16,892 nucleotides of DNA, taken from assembly GCA_945494195.1 (NCBI GenBank), contig CALYVJ010000007.1:1-16892 (forward strand), given 5' to 3'. Of the stretch, positions 1-7,256 are shown one piece after another (position 1 is the stretch's first letter; the number at the start of each line of letters is the position of its first letter). A model generated the notes under the pieces. That model worked only from the letters and a program-made list of their open reading frames with translations, did not search any database and had not been told where the DNA came from. The position numbers and the translations under genes are program-made. This DNA comes from an uncultured Selenomonas sp. (lineage in GTDB: Bacteria > Bacillota > Negativicutes > Selenomonadales > Selenomonadaceae).

Positions 1-93
1 TAATTATTCAATAATGGATAAATATAATATTGCTGGTGCGAAAAAATGCGTAAAATCAAGGAGAATGCGCTATTTTTCAGAATATTATGCTTG

Positions 94-105
94 AATATGC
101 ATATT
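94..105. promoter_or_regulatory. Palindrome overlapping the -35 box, possible operator
   Basis: AATATGCATATT is a perfect 12-bp palindrome whose last two bases are the first two bases of the -35 box TTGACA. A related half, AATATTATGC, lies just upstream at 81-90. The position would suit a repressor competing with RNA polymerase, or an activator at the -35 edge. The binding protein is unknown, and AT-rich sequence can make short palindromes by chance. Confidence 0.4.
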
Positions 106-132
106 GACAAGGGTTTACAGTCTTCCTATAAT
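104..132 (+). promoter_or_regulatory. Promoter of the glutamate synthase operon
   Basis: A -35 box TTGACA (104-109) and a -10 box TATAAT (127-132) are separated by exactly 17 bases, a full consensus housekeeping promoter. The expected start of transcription is near 139, giving a leader of about 74 bases before the first gene at 213. A perfect 12-bp palindrome (94-105) runs into the -35 box. The AT-rich stretch to the left (1-93) holds no gene that I can support. Confidence 0.8.
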
Positions 133-138
133 AGGAGT

Positions 139-182
139 TACATTACAGTCGAAATGTATTGTATAGAGACAATGTATTACAT
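139..182. repeat. Cluster of TACAT/ATGTA half-sites in the glt leader
   Basis: From the likely transcription start onward the five-base unit TACAT or its complement ATGTA occurs four times: 139-143, 154-158, 172-176 and 178-182. These form TACATT...AATGTA (139-144 with 153-158) and an 11-base palindrome ATGTA-T-TACAT (172-182). ATTGT (158-162) also pairs with ACAAT (169-173). The cluster could be a DNA operator array or a folded leader RNA. Its role is not known. Confidence 0.4.
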
Positions 183-212
183 ACAAAGGACAATCTCAAA
201 GGAGAGACGGAT

Positions 213-1319
213 ATGTGTAGAATTGGTTCAATCAAGAGTAAAGTACCCATTCAGCCATCAAAGGCGCTGCGTTTGATGCTTCCGCAGCAGGAAGGGCATG
301 ATAACTCCGGATTTGCCATGGTCATGCAGGACCTGTACGGCATCTTTTCCGATTATAAGGATAAGCCGCTGTTATCCCTGGCCTGCACGCAGCGTGGTGC
401 GCAGCTTGTAGAGGAATACATGGATGCGCACAACTTCGTGCAGCTGGCAGAATGGATTCCTATTCCGGACAAACGCCCGGGGCTTGATATCCAGGCAATG
501 CCATACTACATTTTCCGCAACTACGATTATCCGGAAGACGCTGAAAAGATGACCAAGGAGCAGAGGGAAAACCTGCTGCTTGATACCCGTCTGGCACTCA
601 GGAAACTGCTGGAAGAGGCGGGAGAGGGGTTTGTCTATTCCTTCTGGCCGGATGTCCTGACGCTCAAGGAAATCGGCGATCCGCGTGATATTGCTACGTA
701 TTTCCACCTTTGGGATGACAATGGCTGTCTGGCTGCTAAGTCAATCGTAGCTCAGTGCCGTCAGAATACCAACTATGATATCGTGCGTTATGCAGCGCAT
801 CCGTTCTTCCTGCAGGGATATACGCTTTGTGCGAACGGCGAGAATACCTTCTATACGAAGAATAAGGAGTTCCAGAAATCGCTGCATCGCGGCTATATCG
901 GTTTTGAGTCCGATTCCCAGTGCTTCCTCAATACGCTTCATTATGTACATCATGAGCTCAAATGGCCGCTTACCTATTATAAGCATGTCATTACCCCGCT
1001 GCCCTTCGAGGAAATCGAACAGCGGGAGGATAAAGAGGTCCTTACGGCGATTCGCCAGTCGTTGGCCAATCTCGAGATTAACGGACCGAATACCGTCATT
1101 GGGGTGCTGCCGGATAATCGCATGATTACCTGCTGCGACTCCAAGAAACTTCGTCCGGTTGTCATCGGCCGCACGGATGATATGCTGGCAATCTCTTCGG
1201 AGGTTTGCGGCATCAATGAAATCATGCCGGACCGTGACCAGACGAAAGATATTTATCCAAATGAGCGGGAAATCATAGTAATCAACGATGAGCTGGAGGT
1301 ACAGAGATGGAAGCAGTAA
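213..1319 (+). CDS. Glutamate synthase, stand-alone glutamine amidotransferase subunit (class II, Ntn type)
   Basis: This 368-residue protein should release ammonia from glutamine and pass it to the synthase subunit encoded next. The start at 213 is chosen over an in-frame TTG at 159 for two reasons. AAAGGAGA (198-205) sits just upstream, and the protein then begins Met-Cys-Arg-Ile-Gly, placing the nucleophile Cys at position 2, where class II amidotransferases expose it as the N-terminal residue. An NGE motif (in CANGENTFY) and SDSQ in the middle match the glutamine-binding loops of this family. The gene overlaps the next one by 13 bases (1307-1319), so the two are probably translationally coupled. 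In classical bacterial GltB this domain is the N-terminus of a protein of about 1500 residues; here it is a separate polypeptide, as in archaeal-type glutamate synthases. The family call is firm; activity is inferred. Confidence 0.88.
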   Translation: MCRIGSIKSKVPIQPSKALRLMLPQQEGHDNSGFAMVMQDLYGIFSDYKDKPLLSLACTQRGAQLVEEYMDAHNFVQLAEWIPIPDKRPGLDIQAMPYYIFRNYDYPEDAEKMTKEQRENLLLDTRLALRKLLEEAGEGFVYSFWPDVLTLKEIGDPRDIATYFHLWDDNGCLAAKSIVAQCRQNTNYDIVRYAAHPFFLQGYTLCANGENTFYTKNKEFQKSLHRGYIGFESDSQCFLNTLHYVHHELKWPLTYYKHVITPLPFEEIEQREDKEVLTAIRQSLANLEINGPNTVIGVLPDNRMITCCDSKKLRPVVIGRTDDMLAISSEVCGINEIMPDRDQTKDIYPNEREIIVINDELEVQRWKQ

Positions 1320-2938
1320 AAACTCAGGACGTGGCAGTAAATGACCTGCCATGGAAAATCGAATATCATGCTGACCGCTGTACGATGTGCGGCAGCTGCG
1401 TGGCTGGCTGCTCGTTCAAGGCCATCAAAGTGGTTACGCAGAGCCAGTCTTTGACGATTTCGGAGGGGAGTCAGCCCGAACCGAAGCATACGCATGTCGC
1501 GCGCCCCATCATCAAACAGGTGGCAAGCCTCACGGATTTCTGCCGGGGCTGTGGCATGTGCGAGAAAATCTGCCCGAACAACGCCATTCGCCCGGTGCGC
1601 AATCCGGACAGCCGCCGCACGCTGCTGGCAAAAGACAATGGCCCCATCAAACGCGGCGGCCGTACGAACCTTAACGCCCAGCGCACGTTGGATAGCATTG
1701 TCGTGGGCCGCATCTCCCAGATGACGGACCCGTCCCTTGATGCTGCCCGCCATACCTTCGATATCCGTTCGCCCTTTGGTCGTGTCCTTTCCGCTAAAGA
1801 GCTCCCCTTTGAGCTCAAGGATGGCAAGTTGGTACAGGCAAGCCATACGCCGCCGGTGGATTGGATTTATCCGCTCATTTTCTCGGATATGTCCATCGGT
1901 GCCCTGTCGACCCGTGCCTGGGAAGCTGTGGCACTGGCTGTGGGCTACCTCAATGAGAAATGCGGCCTGCCGGTACGCATGAGCTCTGGTGAGGGCGGTA
2001 TGCCGGTAAAACTTTTGGAATCAGAATATCTCAAATACTTCATTATACAGATTGCGTCTGGTCACTTTGGCTGGAACCGCATCATCAAAGCAATGCCGCA
2101 TATGGTTACGGACCCGGCGGGTATCCTCATCAAGATCGGTCAGGGGGCAAAACCGGGTGACGGCGGTCTGCTGCCGGAGGCAAAGGTAGCGGAACATGTC
2201 CAGGCGATCCGTGGTGTTCCGAAGGCAACGCTGGCTTCGCCGCCGAACCATCAGGGCCTGTACTCCATCGAGGAATCGGTCCAGAAAATGCATCTTTCTA
2301 TGAATGCCGCCTTTGGCTTCCGTGTCCCGGTCGGCATCAAGTGCGCTGCTTCGGCAACTTCTGTTTCTGTATACAACAACTTGCTGCGTGACCCGTACAA
2401 AATCTGCGGCGGGTTCTTCCTGGATGGTATTCAGGGCGGTACTGGTGCAGCCAATGAGGTTTCCCTTGACCACACGGGCCATCCGGTGGTTTCCAAGATT
2501 CGTGACTGCTACAATGCCGCTGTCAAACAGGGCTTGCAGGGCCAAATTCCGCTTTATGGCGGTGGTGGTATCGGCATGACCGGTAATGCGGCAGCAGATG
2601 CCTTCAAGATGATGTGCCTTGGTGCCAACGGCGTATTCGTGGGCAAGGTACTGATCCAGCTCCTGGGGTGTGTTGGCAACGAGCAGGGCCGCTGCAATTC
2701 CTGCAATACGGGTAAATGCCCGATGGGGATCTGTTCCCAGAACCCGCGCCTCGTGAAACGCCTCGACATCGATCGCGGCGCACAGAAAATCGTCGATTAT
2801 GTACTGGCCTTTGATGCGGAGCTCAAGAAGCTCATGGAACCGATTGGCAACAGCTCGCTGCCGATTGGCCGCAGTGATGCACTGGTATCGACGGATAAGG
2901 CTGTGGCAGAAAAACTCGGCATCCAGTATGTATGCTAA
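1307..2938 (+). CDS. gltB: Glutamate synthase, ferredoxin-FMN synthase subunit
   Basis: This 543-residue protein corresponds to the FMN-binding synthase domain, which makes glutamate from 2-oxoglutarate and ammonia. Its N-terminus carries two 4Fe-4S motifs of the CxxCxxCxxxC type: Cys25, 28, 31, 35 and Cys79, 82, 85, 89. The rest is the TIM-barrel domain, recognised by KIGQGAKPGDGGLLP, DGIQGGTGAANE, a glycine-rich YGGGGIGMTG phosphate loop, and a Cys cluster near the C-terminus (CNSCNTGKCPMGIC) at the place of the 3Fe-4S cluster in GltB. GGAGG at 1295-1299, inside the upstream gene, lies seven bases before the ATG. It sits between the amidotransferase and the GXGXG-GltD gene in one operon. 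The ferredoxin-like N-terminus fits archaeal-type glutamate synthases, where the amidotransferase domain is split off. Confidence 0.93.
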   Translation: MEAVKTQDVAVNDLPWKIEYHADRCTMCGSCVAGCSFKAIKVVTQSQSLTISEGSQPEPKHTHVARPIIKQVASLTDFCRGCGMCEKICPNNAIRPVRNPDSRRTLLAKDNGPIKRGGRTNLNAQRTLDSIVVGRISQMTDPSLDAARHTFDIRSPFGRVLSAKELPFELKDGKLVQASHTPPVDWIYPLIFSDMSIGALSTRAWEAVALAVGYLNEKCGLPVRMSSGEGGMPVKLLESEYLKYFIIQIASGHFGWNRIIKAMPHMVTDPAGILIKIGQGAKPGDGGLLPEAKVAEHVQAIRGVPKATLASPPNHQGLYSIEESVQKMHLSMNAAFGFRVPVGIKCAASATSVSVYNNLLRDPYKICGGFFLDGIQGGTGAANEVSLDHTGHPVVSKIRDCYNAAVKQGLQGQIPLYGGGGIGMTGNAAADAFKMMCLGANGVFVGKVLIQLLGCVGNEQGRCNSCNTGKCPMGICSQNPRLVKRLDIDRGAQKIVDYVLAFDAELKKLMEPIGNSSLPIGRSDALVSTDKAVAEKLGIQYVC

Positions 2939-2965
2939 CGATGGCGTAACAGGAGGCAATAACTT

Positions 2966-5302
2966 ATGTTTAAGATAGAAACAATGCAGGGACATGATCG
3001 CATGTCCACTCAGGACCTGCTGCTCGCTATTGGCGATGCGGTAAAGCAGGGCGAGACCGAGTTCGAGATTGAGGCTTCTGGCCAGCATGATATCGGCGGT
3101 CCATTATGGCATCCGGAAGGCAAGACGCTACACTTCCATGTCACCAATGCTGGCCAGCGTCTCGGTTCCATGTGTTTGCCGGGCACGGAGATTGTCGCCG
3201 ATGGTTCGGTATCGGCCGATGTGGGCTGGCTGAATTCTGGCGGTACGATTACGGTTAAAGGCGATGCCGGTGATACGGCAGGCCATTGCTCTTCCGGTGG
3301 CAAGATTTTCATCGGTGGCCGTGGCGGTACCCGTACGGGTTCGTTGATGAAACACGATCCGCTCTATGAGGAGCCGGAACTTTGGATTCTCAAGAATGTC
3401 GGTTCCTTCTCCTTTGAGTTTATGGGCGGCGGCCGTGCAATCGTTTGCGGCTATGATAGCGAGCAGTTTGCCTCGGTTCTCGGCGACCGCGCCTGCGTTG
3501 GTATGGTAGGCGGCGTGGTCTATGTACGCGGTACCATCGATACCTATCCGGCAGATATCAAATATCTGGATCTGGATGAGGACGATATTGCCTTCCTCGA
3601 TGGCGGCATGGATGAATTCCTCCAGCATATCGAGCGCGAAGACTTGCGTCAGGAACTGTCGGATTGGAGCCAGTGGAAGAAACTGCGCCCGCTGACGGCT
3701 GCGGAAAAGAAGGGCAAGAAAAACCACGACCTCAAGGCATTCCGTTTGAATGACTGGGTAAAGGGCGGTATCTTCAGCGATGTTGCTCATGATGATTTTG
3801 CTGTCCATAACACGCTTTCGACGGGACTTTACCGTCTGCGTGTGCCAAGCTGGGATAACGCGAAATTCGCAGCACCCTGCGAATTCAACTGCCCGACGGG
3901 GATTCCGACCCAGCGCCGCTATGACCTGATTCGTCAGGGCAAGCTCGATGAGGCCTTTCAGCTGGAACTTCAGTATACGCCGTTCCCAGGGTCGGTTTGC
4001 GGTTCGGTCTGCCCAAACCCCTGCATGGATCACTGCACCCGCGGAACGATTGATGAGCCCATCCAGATCGGTGACCTCGGTTATCGTTCGGCCTTCTTGA
4101 AGGTGGAACCGCCAAAGACCAAGACGGGCAAAAAGATTGCTGTCATCGGCGGTGGTGTGGCCGGCCTTTCTACGGCTTGGCAGCTGGCCCGTAAGGGACA
4201 CAGCGTCACGGTCTATGATGATGCAGAGCACATGGGTGGTAAGCTGGAGCAGGTTATCCCCCGCGGCCGCCTGGCCCATGAACTCTTGGAAGCAGAACTC
4301 AAACGCATCCAGAGTGTTGGCGTAGAATTTGTCACCAGCTACAAAGTCGATAAAGAGAAATTTGCTGCCCTGCGCAAAGAAAATGACGCTGTAGTCGTGG
4401 CAACGGGCGGCACGAAATCCCGCTTCTTCCCGTGGGAAGGAGCAGAACACCTCACCATGGGGCTGGAATACCTCAAGGCAATCAACCGCGGCGAGAAACC
4501 GGCTACGGGCAAACGCGTAGTAGTTATCGGTGCCGGTAACTCCGGTATGGATACCTGCCGTGGTGCCTATGAGATGGGCGCTGAGAGCGTTATCGCTGTG
4601 GATGTGCAGAAACCGGCTGCTTTCGCCGATGAAATCGAGTATATCGAGAATTTGGGCGGCAAGCTCGTCTGGCCGTTTTTCACGGATAAGATTACGCCAG
4701 AGGGTGTCTATGGCAATGATGGCCGTTTCATTCCGGCTGACCAGGTTATCGTCAGTATCGGTGAGGAACCTGTCCTCGACTTCCTGCCGGAAGACGAAGG
4801 CATTGAGTATTTCCGCAAATCCTGGCTGGTACCGAAAAAAGACCAGAGCATTGCTGATGGTGTATTCACAGCAGGCGATACGATCAAACCGGGCCGCCTG
4901 ACGGATGCTATCGGCAGCGGCCGCAAGGCAGCTTGGTATGTCGACCAGTATGTCATGGGCAAAGAGACGATAAGCTTCCCTGAGAAGCAGCAGATTCCTG
5001 CGGACCGCCTGTCTAAAGCCTATTTTGACAAATGCCATCACTGCCTGCTGGGTGATCCGGTGGATGACCACACGCGCTGTGTAAGCTGCGGTACCTGCCG
5101 TGATTGTAAGATGTGTCTGGAATCCTGTCCAGAAAAAGCCATCACCCGTATTCAGAAGGAAGATGGCAGCTGGGAGTACGTATCTGACCCGGATCGCTGT
5201 ATCGGCTGCGGAATCTGCGCGGGTGTCTGCCCCTGCGGTGTCTGGAGCATTAACGACAATCCGGAAAAAATCGCTATGTATTCGACGGGAGCAAAAGCGT
5301 AA
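2966..5302 (+). CDS. gltD: Glutamate synthase fusion: GXGXG domain, NAD(P)H/FAD GltD-type subunit, C-terminal ferredoxin
   Basis: This 778-residue protein joins parts that are usually on different polypeptides. Residues about 1-230 form the glycine-rich GXGXG beta-helix (AHCSSGGKIFIGGRGGTR-type repeats; here GHCSSGGKIFIGGRGG), normally the C-terminal domain of GltB. Residues about 300-680 are a GltD-type oxidoreductase: an N-terminal Cys cluster (CEFNCPTG, then CGSVCPNPCMDHC), an FAD-binding GGGVAG loop near residue 393, and a second dinucleotide fold with GAGNSGMD near residue 520 for NAD(P)H. From about residue 690 there is a Cys-rich tail ending in two 4Fe-4S motifs (CRDCKMCLESCP and CIGCGICAGVCP). 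It should carry electrons from NAD(P)H to the FMN subunit. AGGAGG (2951-2956) supports the start. It is the last gene of the operon, 27 bases after the previous stop and before a terminator. The fusion is read in one uninterrupted frame. Confidence 0.92.
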   Translation: MFKIETMQGHDRMSTQDLLLAIGDAVKQGETEFEIEASGQHDIGGPLWHPEGKTLHFHVTNAGQRLGSMCLPGTEIVADGSVSADVGWLNSGGTITVKGDAGDTAGHCSSGGKIFIGGRGGTRTGSLMKHDPLYEEPELWILKNVGSFSFEFMGGGRAIVCGYDSEQFASVLGDRACVGMVGGVVYVRGTIDTYPADIKYLDLDEDDIAFLDGGMDEFLQHIEREDLRQELSDWSQWKKLRPLTAAEKKGKKNHDLKAFRLNDWVKGGIFSDVAHDDFAVHNTLSTGLYRLRVPSWDNAKFAAPCEFNCPTGIPTQRRYDLIRQGKLDEAFQLELQYTPFPGSVCGSVCPNPCMDHCTRGTIDEPIQIGDLGYRSAFLKVEPPKTKTGKKIAVIGGGVAGLSTAWQLARKGHSVTVYDDAEHMGGKLEQVIPRGRLAHELLEAELKRIQSVGVEFVTSYKVDKEKFAALRKENDAVVVATGGTKSRFFPWEGAEHLTMGLEYLKAINRGEKPATGKRVVVIGAGNSGMDTCRGAYEMGAESVIAVDVQKPAAFADEIEYIENLGGKLVWPFFTDKITPEGVYGNDGRFIPADQVIVSIGEEPVLDFLPEDEGIEYFRKSWLVPKKDQSIADGVFTAGDTIKPGRLTDAIGSGRKAAWYVDQYVMGKETISFPEKQQIPADRLSKAYFDKCHHCLLGDPVDDHTRCVSCGTCRDCKMCLESCPEKAITRIQKEDGSWEYVSDPDRCIGCGICAGVCPCGVWSINDNPEKIAMYSTGAKA

Positions 5303-5330
5303 AATATTCATTGTTTCACGTGCAACAAAA

Positions 5331-5368
5331 CGGGGCCATGAGAAGTTGATTCTCATGGCCTCGTTTTT
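5331..5368 (+). terminator. Rho-independent terminator of the glt operon
   Basis: CGGGGCCATGAGAA (5331-5344) pairs with TTCTCATGGCCTCG (5350-5363) over 14 bp with one G-T wobble and a five-base loop, followed by TTTTT (5364-5368). It lies 28 bases after the stop of the fusion gene. It could also stop transcripts from the convergent gene at 5454-5861, though the other side has only a short run of A (5327-5330). Confidence 0.85.
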
Positions 5369-5453
5369 CGGTATAGGCTTATATATTAATGATGGGTAGC
5401 GATATAGAGAATATCGTTTATTAAAAGTGGTGTCCTTGGCTATCCCGTGGATA

Positions 5454-5861
5454 TTATTTATGCCAATTGATTTTGTACTGGCAGTGGTAGGTAAAATCAC
5501 CGGTATAGGGCGGCGTTGTCGAATGCCATTTACGAAAGGCCAGATACACATTGCCCAAAGAAGGGGAGAAGGCCGTATCTTCGAAAATCACATAGCCGTT
5601 AGGGGCTTTGACCACAAGGGAAAATTCGCCACTTTCGACATAGGCACCTTCATCCCCGGAGTTATAAAGAACTCCCTCGTAATGAACAAGGCCGGATTCT
5701 AAATCCTTCAAATCAACTTTGGTACATGTGAAGTCAATATTGGGACTCGCCATGCAAGTGGTAATGCCAGTTCCTATCAGGCTGATCGTTATGGTCAGGA
5801 GCAGGAAGAGCTTTTTTACATAGCGTGGCGCAGCCATAGATTTTTGAAGGATAGTCAACAT
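5454..5861 (-). CDS. Small secreted protein of unknown function
   Basis: A 135-residue protein I do not recognise. A basic stretch (RYVKK, residues 13-17) is followed by a hydrophobic segment (about 18-33) and TTCMASPN, so it has an N-terminal signal. Cleavage after CMA (residue 38) by signal peptidase I seems likelier than lipoprotein processing at Cys36, because the residues before that Cys (ITT) fit a lipobox poorly. The mature part, about 97 residues, has two Cys (position 46 and one near the C-terminus in YHCQY) that could form a disulfide, and alternating hydrophobic residues suggesting a small beta-sandwich. GGAGG eight bases or so before the ATG supports the start at 5861; a second in-frame ATG at 5837 would give a more usual signal length. 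It has its own promoter and convergent orientation to glt. Confidence 0.7.
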   Translation of the reverse strand: MLTILQKSMAAPRYVKKLFLLLTITISLIGTGITTCMASPNIDFTCTKVDLKDLESGLVHYEGVLYNSGDEGAYVESGEFSLVVKAPNGYVIFEDTAFSPSLGNVYLAFRKWHSTTPPYTGDFTYHCQYKINWHK

Positions 5862-5915
5862 GAATGAACCTCCAGAAAAAAATACACAACTAGCGGTTGA
5901 TATGAAATCCTACAT

Positions 5916-5944
5916 ATTTTAACGGAGGTTATAAGGCTTGTCAA
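5916..5944 (-). promoter_or_regulatory. Promoter of the small secreted protein gene
   Basis: On the minus strand TTGACA (5944-5939) and TAAAAT (5921-5916) are spaced by 17 bases. The leader to the ATG at 5861 would be about 48 bases. The match to consensus (full -35, five of six at -10) argues that the small gene downstream is really expressed. Confidence 0.7.
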
Positions 5945-5969
5945 GGGATGAGGAGGGGATGGGGACAGG

Positions 5970-6257
5970 TTATTCTTCCACGAGGGGATACAGTTCGTTA
6001 TCTTCGCGGCGAAGGCACTCCAGCAGGGCAACGATAACTTGCTTGGTTTCTTGCAGAAAGTCAGCGGGATTATTTTTTATTTTGGTTGGCGTCATGAAGG
6101 CTTCCTTGTACCCTTTGAAGGTATCCGCTAGATGCCCAATTTCCAGGTCAAAGCGGGCAGCGGTATCGCGAACTTTTTTGAGGCCGCTTTTCTTCAGATT
6201 GGGATAGAGAAATTTATCTTCGGCGGCCAGATGAATGGAGATAAGGCCTGCCCTTTT
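5970..6257 (-). pseudogene. C-terminal remnant of a hemerythrin-like protein
   Basis: On the minus strand an open frame of 95 codons ends at a TAA (5970-5972) and has no ATG near its beginning. It contains SIHLAAEDKFLYPNL near its start and REDNELYPLVEE at its end, the pattern of hemerythrin-domain proteins in which a helix with HxxxE is followed by LYP; those proteins bind a diiron site in a four-helix bundle. Upstream in the same frame there is a TAA stop (6260-6258), and the sequence beyond it does not resemble the missing N-terminal helices. Instead the promoter of the divergent HAD gene lies there. The first ligand-bearing helix is therefore absent and the fragment should not bind the normal diiron centre. 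It could instead be a very short gene using a rare start, which I think less likely. Confidence 0.6.
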
Positions 6258-6340
6258 TTATTTCGTGGCTAGTTTAACGGAAACGAGGAGAAAAAGATGT
6301 AACCAGGGCTACGTTTTTGCGTACATGTGACAGATATCAA

Positions 6341-6369
6341 TTGTTCTTTCCTAGAAAAGAAATTATACT
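6341..6369 (+). promoter_or_regulatory. Probable promoter of the HAD phosphatase gene
   Basis: TTGTTC (6341-6346) and TATACT (6364-6369) are 17 bases apart, 33 bases before the ATG at 6402. An inverted repeat TGTTCTTT (6342-6349) and AAAGAACA (6378-6385) brackets the promoter, one arm within the -35 region and the other at about +3 to +10, so a dimeric regulator could use it. Confidence 0.5.
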
Positions 6370-6401
6370 TACAGTAAAAAGAACAGTTGGAGGCGGGATC
6401 T

Positions 6402-7256
6402 ATGATAAAAATTGTATTTTCGGATATCGATGGGACGTTCTTGACGCCGGACAGCAAGGTTAGTCCAGTGACCGCGGCGGCCGTCAAAAAGCTTTTGGGC
6501 AGGGAAATTCCGTTGGTGCTGGTTTCAGCCCGGATGCCGGAGGCAATCTATCCCTTGACCGATGCAATTGGCATCAAGATTCCCATCATCAGCTATAGCG
6601 GGGCGCTGGCACTCACGGAGACGGGGGAAGAGCTTGGCAGTGTAACGATGGCTGGGGCGGATACTGCCCGCCTGCTGAAAGTGCTGGCAGAGGAATACTC
6701 CGATGCAGTAGTCAACTACTATGCTGGTCATCATTGGTATGTAAAAGATGTGACCAATGCGCGTGTTCAGACGGAGGTGTGCATCACCTCGGCACAGCCG
6801 CAGAATGCCAGCTTCGGGGACCGGCTGGCGGCTGGTGAAGTTCCCCATAAGATTTTGCTGATGGCCGAACCAGAACTTTGTGAGCGGGCGGAGCGGGAAC
6901 TGTCGGCCCGGTTCCCAATGTTCCATGTAGTCCGCTCGGCAGCATTTTTACTGGAAATCATGGATGCCTCCGTATCGAAGGCCAGCGGCATTGAAGTGAT
7001 GTTAAAGCATTTCGGTTTCCGCGCGGAGGAATCGCTTTCTTTTGGGGATAATTATAACGATACGGAGATGCTGGCTCTCACAGGCCGCAGTGTTGCCATG
7101 GGAAATGCTCCGGACGATATCAAGAAATTGGCAACCGATATCACCGCATCTAATGCCGAAGACGGACTGGCGAAGTTCCTGGAACAGGAAATCTTTGCCA
7201 GCTGTGAGGAGGGGATGCTATGTCCAAAATGTTTTGGAAAAGTGAACCTATCTTAG
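6402..7256 (+). CDS. Cof-type HAD hydrolase (HAD-IIB sugar or cofactor phosphatase)
   Basis: A 284-residue cytoplasmic phosphatase. The start at 6402 follows GGAGG (6389-6393) by eight bases; an in-frame TTG at 6387 is not needed. HAD motif I is DIDGT with Asp8 as nucleophile and Asp10 as acid/base; motif II is Ser42 in VLVSAR; motif III is Lys193 in SKA; motif IV is GDNYNDTEML with Asp216 and Asp220. The C2-type cap lies between, about residues 80-190. Cof proteins act on sugar phosphates, pyridoxal phosphate or FMN, and the exact substrate cannot be read from sequence. Oddity: after DGLAKFLE, where related proteins usually stop, there are about 23 more residues including CPKC, and these overlap a ribosome binding site and ATG (7220) in another frame. 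The tail may come from read-through into a decayed neighbour. Confidence 0.88.
   Translation: MIKIVFSDIDGTFLTPDSKVSPVTAAAVKKLLGREIPLVLVSARMPEAIYPLTDAIGIKIPIISYSGALALTETGEELGSVTMAGADTARLLKVLAEEYSDAVVNYYAGHHWYVKDVTNARVQTEVCITSAQPQNASFGDRLAAGEVPHKILLMAEPELCERAERELSARFPMFHVVRSAAFLLEIMDASVSKASGIEVMLKHFGFRAEESLSFGDNYNDTEMLALTGRSVAMGNAPDDIKKLATDITASNAEDGLAKFLEQEIFASCEEGMLCPKCFGKVNLS

Noticed and set aside
159..212. Upstream TTG start giving 18 more residues on the amidotransferase
   Set aside because: The catalytic Cys must follow the initiator Met, as it does with the ATG at 213, which has a good ribosome binding site.
2021..3088. A 355-codon antisense frame across the end of the FMN subunit gene
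   Set aside because: It covers the end of one recognised gene and the start of the next, and has no motif of its own.
5400..5416. Inverted repeat CGATAT-AGAGA-ATATCG as a terminator for the small secreted protein gene
   Set aside because: The stem is only six AT-rich pairs and no T-run follows on the minus strand.
3128..5551. A very long antisense open frame (807 codons) across the GXGXG-GltD gene
   Set aside because: It is the mirror of a strongly coding, codon-biased gene with many recognised motifs on the plus strand. The antisense product has no recognisable motif and no ribosome binding site.
5938..6207. Plus-strand frame of 89 codons
   Set aside because: It is Ser/Arg-rich and lies opposite the hemerythrin-like fragment, which explains it better.
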